Source: Flavobacteriaceae bacterium UBA4166
GTDB lineage: Bacteria; Bacteroidota; Bacteroidia; Flavobacteriales; Flavobacteriaceae
Length of the DNA: 24,393 bases
Direction of reading: 5' to 3'
Assembly: GCA_002379985.1 (NCBI GenBank)
Contig: DFVG01000041.1
Coordinates: 1-24,393, forward strand
Position 1 is the first letter of the stretch, and every line of letters starts with the position of its first letter. The notes below the pieces were generated by a model. It did no database searches and was not told where the DNA came from. It was given only the letters and a program-made list of their open reading frames with translations. The position numbers and the translations under genes are program-made. This document shows, piece after piece, positions 23,780 through 24,393 of this stretch.

Positions 23780-24393
23780 TGTTTAAAGATCAAATAGTCA
23801 ATTTTCTTATCTTCAAATTCTACCTCCCGCAGCCACTTGGGTTTTTTGAGCAGTTCAGGCAACATAAAATTCTCTTCTTTATTTCTATTGGCATAATCAC
23901 AAACCACAGAAAAATCGTTAGCGCTCACTTGTTGAAAACGTTGAATAGGAATGTTCATGCGAAGCAGCACACTTTCCGGCACTAGCTTGACTGACATATT
24001 TGAAGGCACATTGATCAATTGAATGGGAACAGTTAATTCTTTCTGCACATATTCAGTAACATTAAGTTTTACGGTGACACTAGTAGGCTCCCAGGAAACG
24101 TGATTTCGTTTGGGAACATCTAGGCCCACATTTGCACTCAAATTGGCTGCCACATCCTTCGCTTTCAAAAGCTGCGTAGTGATGGTTCCAATAGAATCTA
24201 TCATTCTTTTTGGAGCTCTCACCGTCACCGAATCTGGTTGGGTGTAAGCACTATCAATCGCTTGAAAACCTTCGCGAAATTCGATTTCTGTAGTAGGAAC
24301 TACATGCACTTTCTTAGCGATCATCTGATCTAACTGAATTTGAATCGAAGCAGGTTGCAGGTTCCGAACCACAATGTCACGGCCTAATTCTCG
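23776..24393 (-). CDS. YbbR-like domain protein (5' end outside window)
   Basis: C-terminal part (about 205 residues visible) of a YbbR-family protein. The minus-strand frame is open to the window edge with no start forced inside it, so the N-terminal membrane anchor is presumably beyond 24393. The visible part has repeated beta-rich modules: VHVVPTTEIEFREGF, PDSVTVRAPKRMIDSIGTI, VGLDVP, then VQKELTVPIQLINVPSN and LVPESVLLRMNIP, i.e. at least one full YbbR repeat plus a partial one. YbbR (CdaR) modulates the cyclic-di-AMP cyclase CdaA in Firmicutes; in Bacteroidota the family sits beside coaE and the link to cyclic-di-AMP is not shown here. ATGA overlap with coaE. Confidence 0.85.
   Translation of the reverse strand, partial: RELGRDIVVRNLQPASIQIQLDQMIAKKVHVVPTTEIEFREGFQAIDSAYTQPDSVTVRAPKRMIDSIGTITTQLLKAKDVAANLSANVGLDVPKRNHVSWEPTSVTVKLNVTEYVQKELTVPIQLINVPSNMSVKLVPESVLLRMNIPIQRFQQVSANDFSVVCDYANRNKEENFMLPELLKKPKWLREVEFEDKKIDYLIFKQ

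Noticed and set aside
1..24393. Defence system, prophage, insertion sequence, CRISPR array or biosynthetic cluster
   Set aside because: No transposase, integrase, recombinase, repeat-spacer pattern, toxin-antitoxin pair or modular synthase was seen; base and codon use look even throughout by eye.

Overview
The window is a stretch of ordinary chromosome from a member of the Bacteroidota, most probably a Flavobacteriaceae species. The evidence is the gene families present (DUF5686 with a carboxypeptidase-regulatory-like domain, DUF3810, DUF6503-like lipoprotein, cyclophilin-FKBP fusion, RprX/RprY-like two-component pair), the lack of Shine-Dalgarno sequences, the A-rich leaders, and repeated promoter boxes of the Bacteroidota type (TAnnTTTG at -7). 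I saw no rRNA, tRNA, CRISPR array, insertion sequence or phage gene. No gap between genes reaches 300 bases; the largest is about 120.

Layout. (1) 1-711: 3' end of a cyclophilin-FKBP fusion prolyl isomerase, convergent with the dipeptidase gene pepD (773-2230), with a shared bidirectional terminator between them. (2) 2312-7740: a membrane zinc-peptidase-like DUF3810 protein, then two exported amidohydrolase-superfamily proteins in tandem, ended by a second bidirectional terminator. (3) 7768-9559: a DUF6503-like lipoprotein divergent from a secreted DUF3887/M23 peptidase; their predicted -7 boxes nearly touch. (4) 9610-13084: smpB, a large exported DUF5686 protein and a small lipoprotein, which runs tail-to-tail into pcm with one base between the stop codons. 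(5) 13852-20796: seven tightly packed genes on the plus strand: Gfo/Idh/MocA oxidoreductase, 3-hydroxybutyryl-CoA dehydrogenase, DUF1015, YggS-type PLP-binding protein, a DnaQ-like exonuclease fused to a Cho/UvrC-like GIY-YIG nuclease, a voltage-gated-type K+ channel with a zinc ribbon, and miaA. They end in a perfect hairpin terminator that overlaps the miaA stop. (6) 20826-24393, minus strand: ybbR-like (partial), coaE, a sensor histidine kinase and its OmpR-family response regulator.

Most genes are housekeeping or envelope functions: protein folding and repair (prolyl isomerase, pcm), ribosome rescue (smpB), tRNA modification (miaA), CoA synthesis (coaE), peptide breakdown (pepD), cell-wall hydrolysis (M23) and envelope sensing (HK/RR). 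I see no defence island, secretion cluster or biosynthetic cluster, and no convincing new multi-gene system. The points most worth a second look are the three-part nuclease with UvrC-type [4Fe-4S] cysteines, the K+ channel with a cytoplasmic zinc ribbon, the amidohydrolase pair in which two of three domains have lost their first metal-binding histidines, and several genes whose start codon lies only a few bases after the promoter box, which suggests leaderless transcripts.
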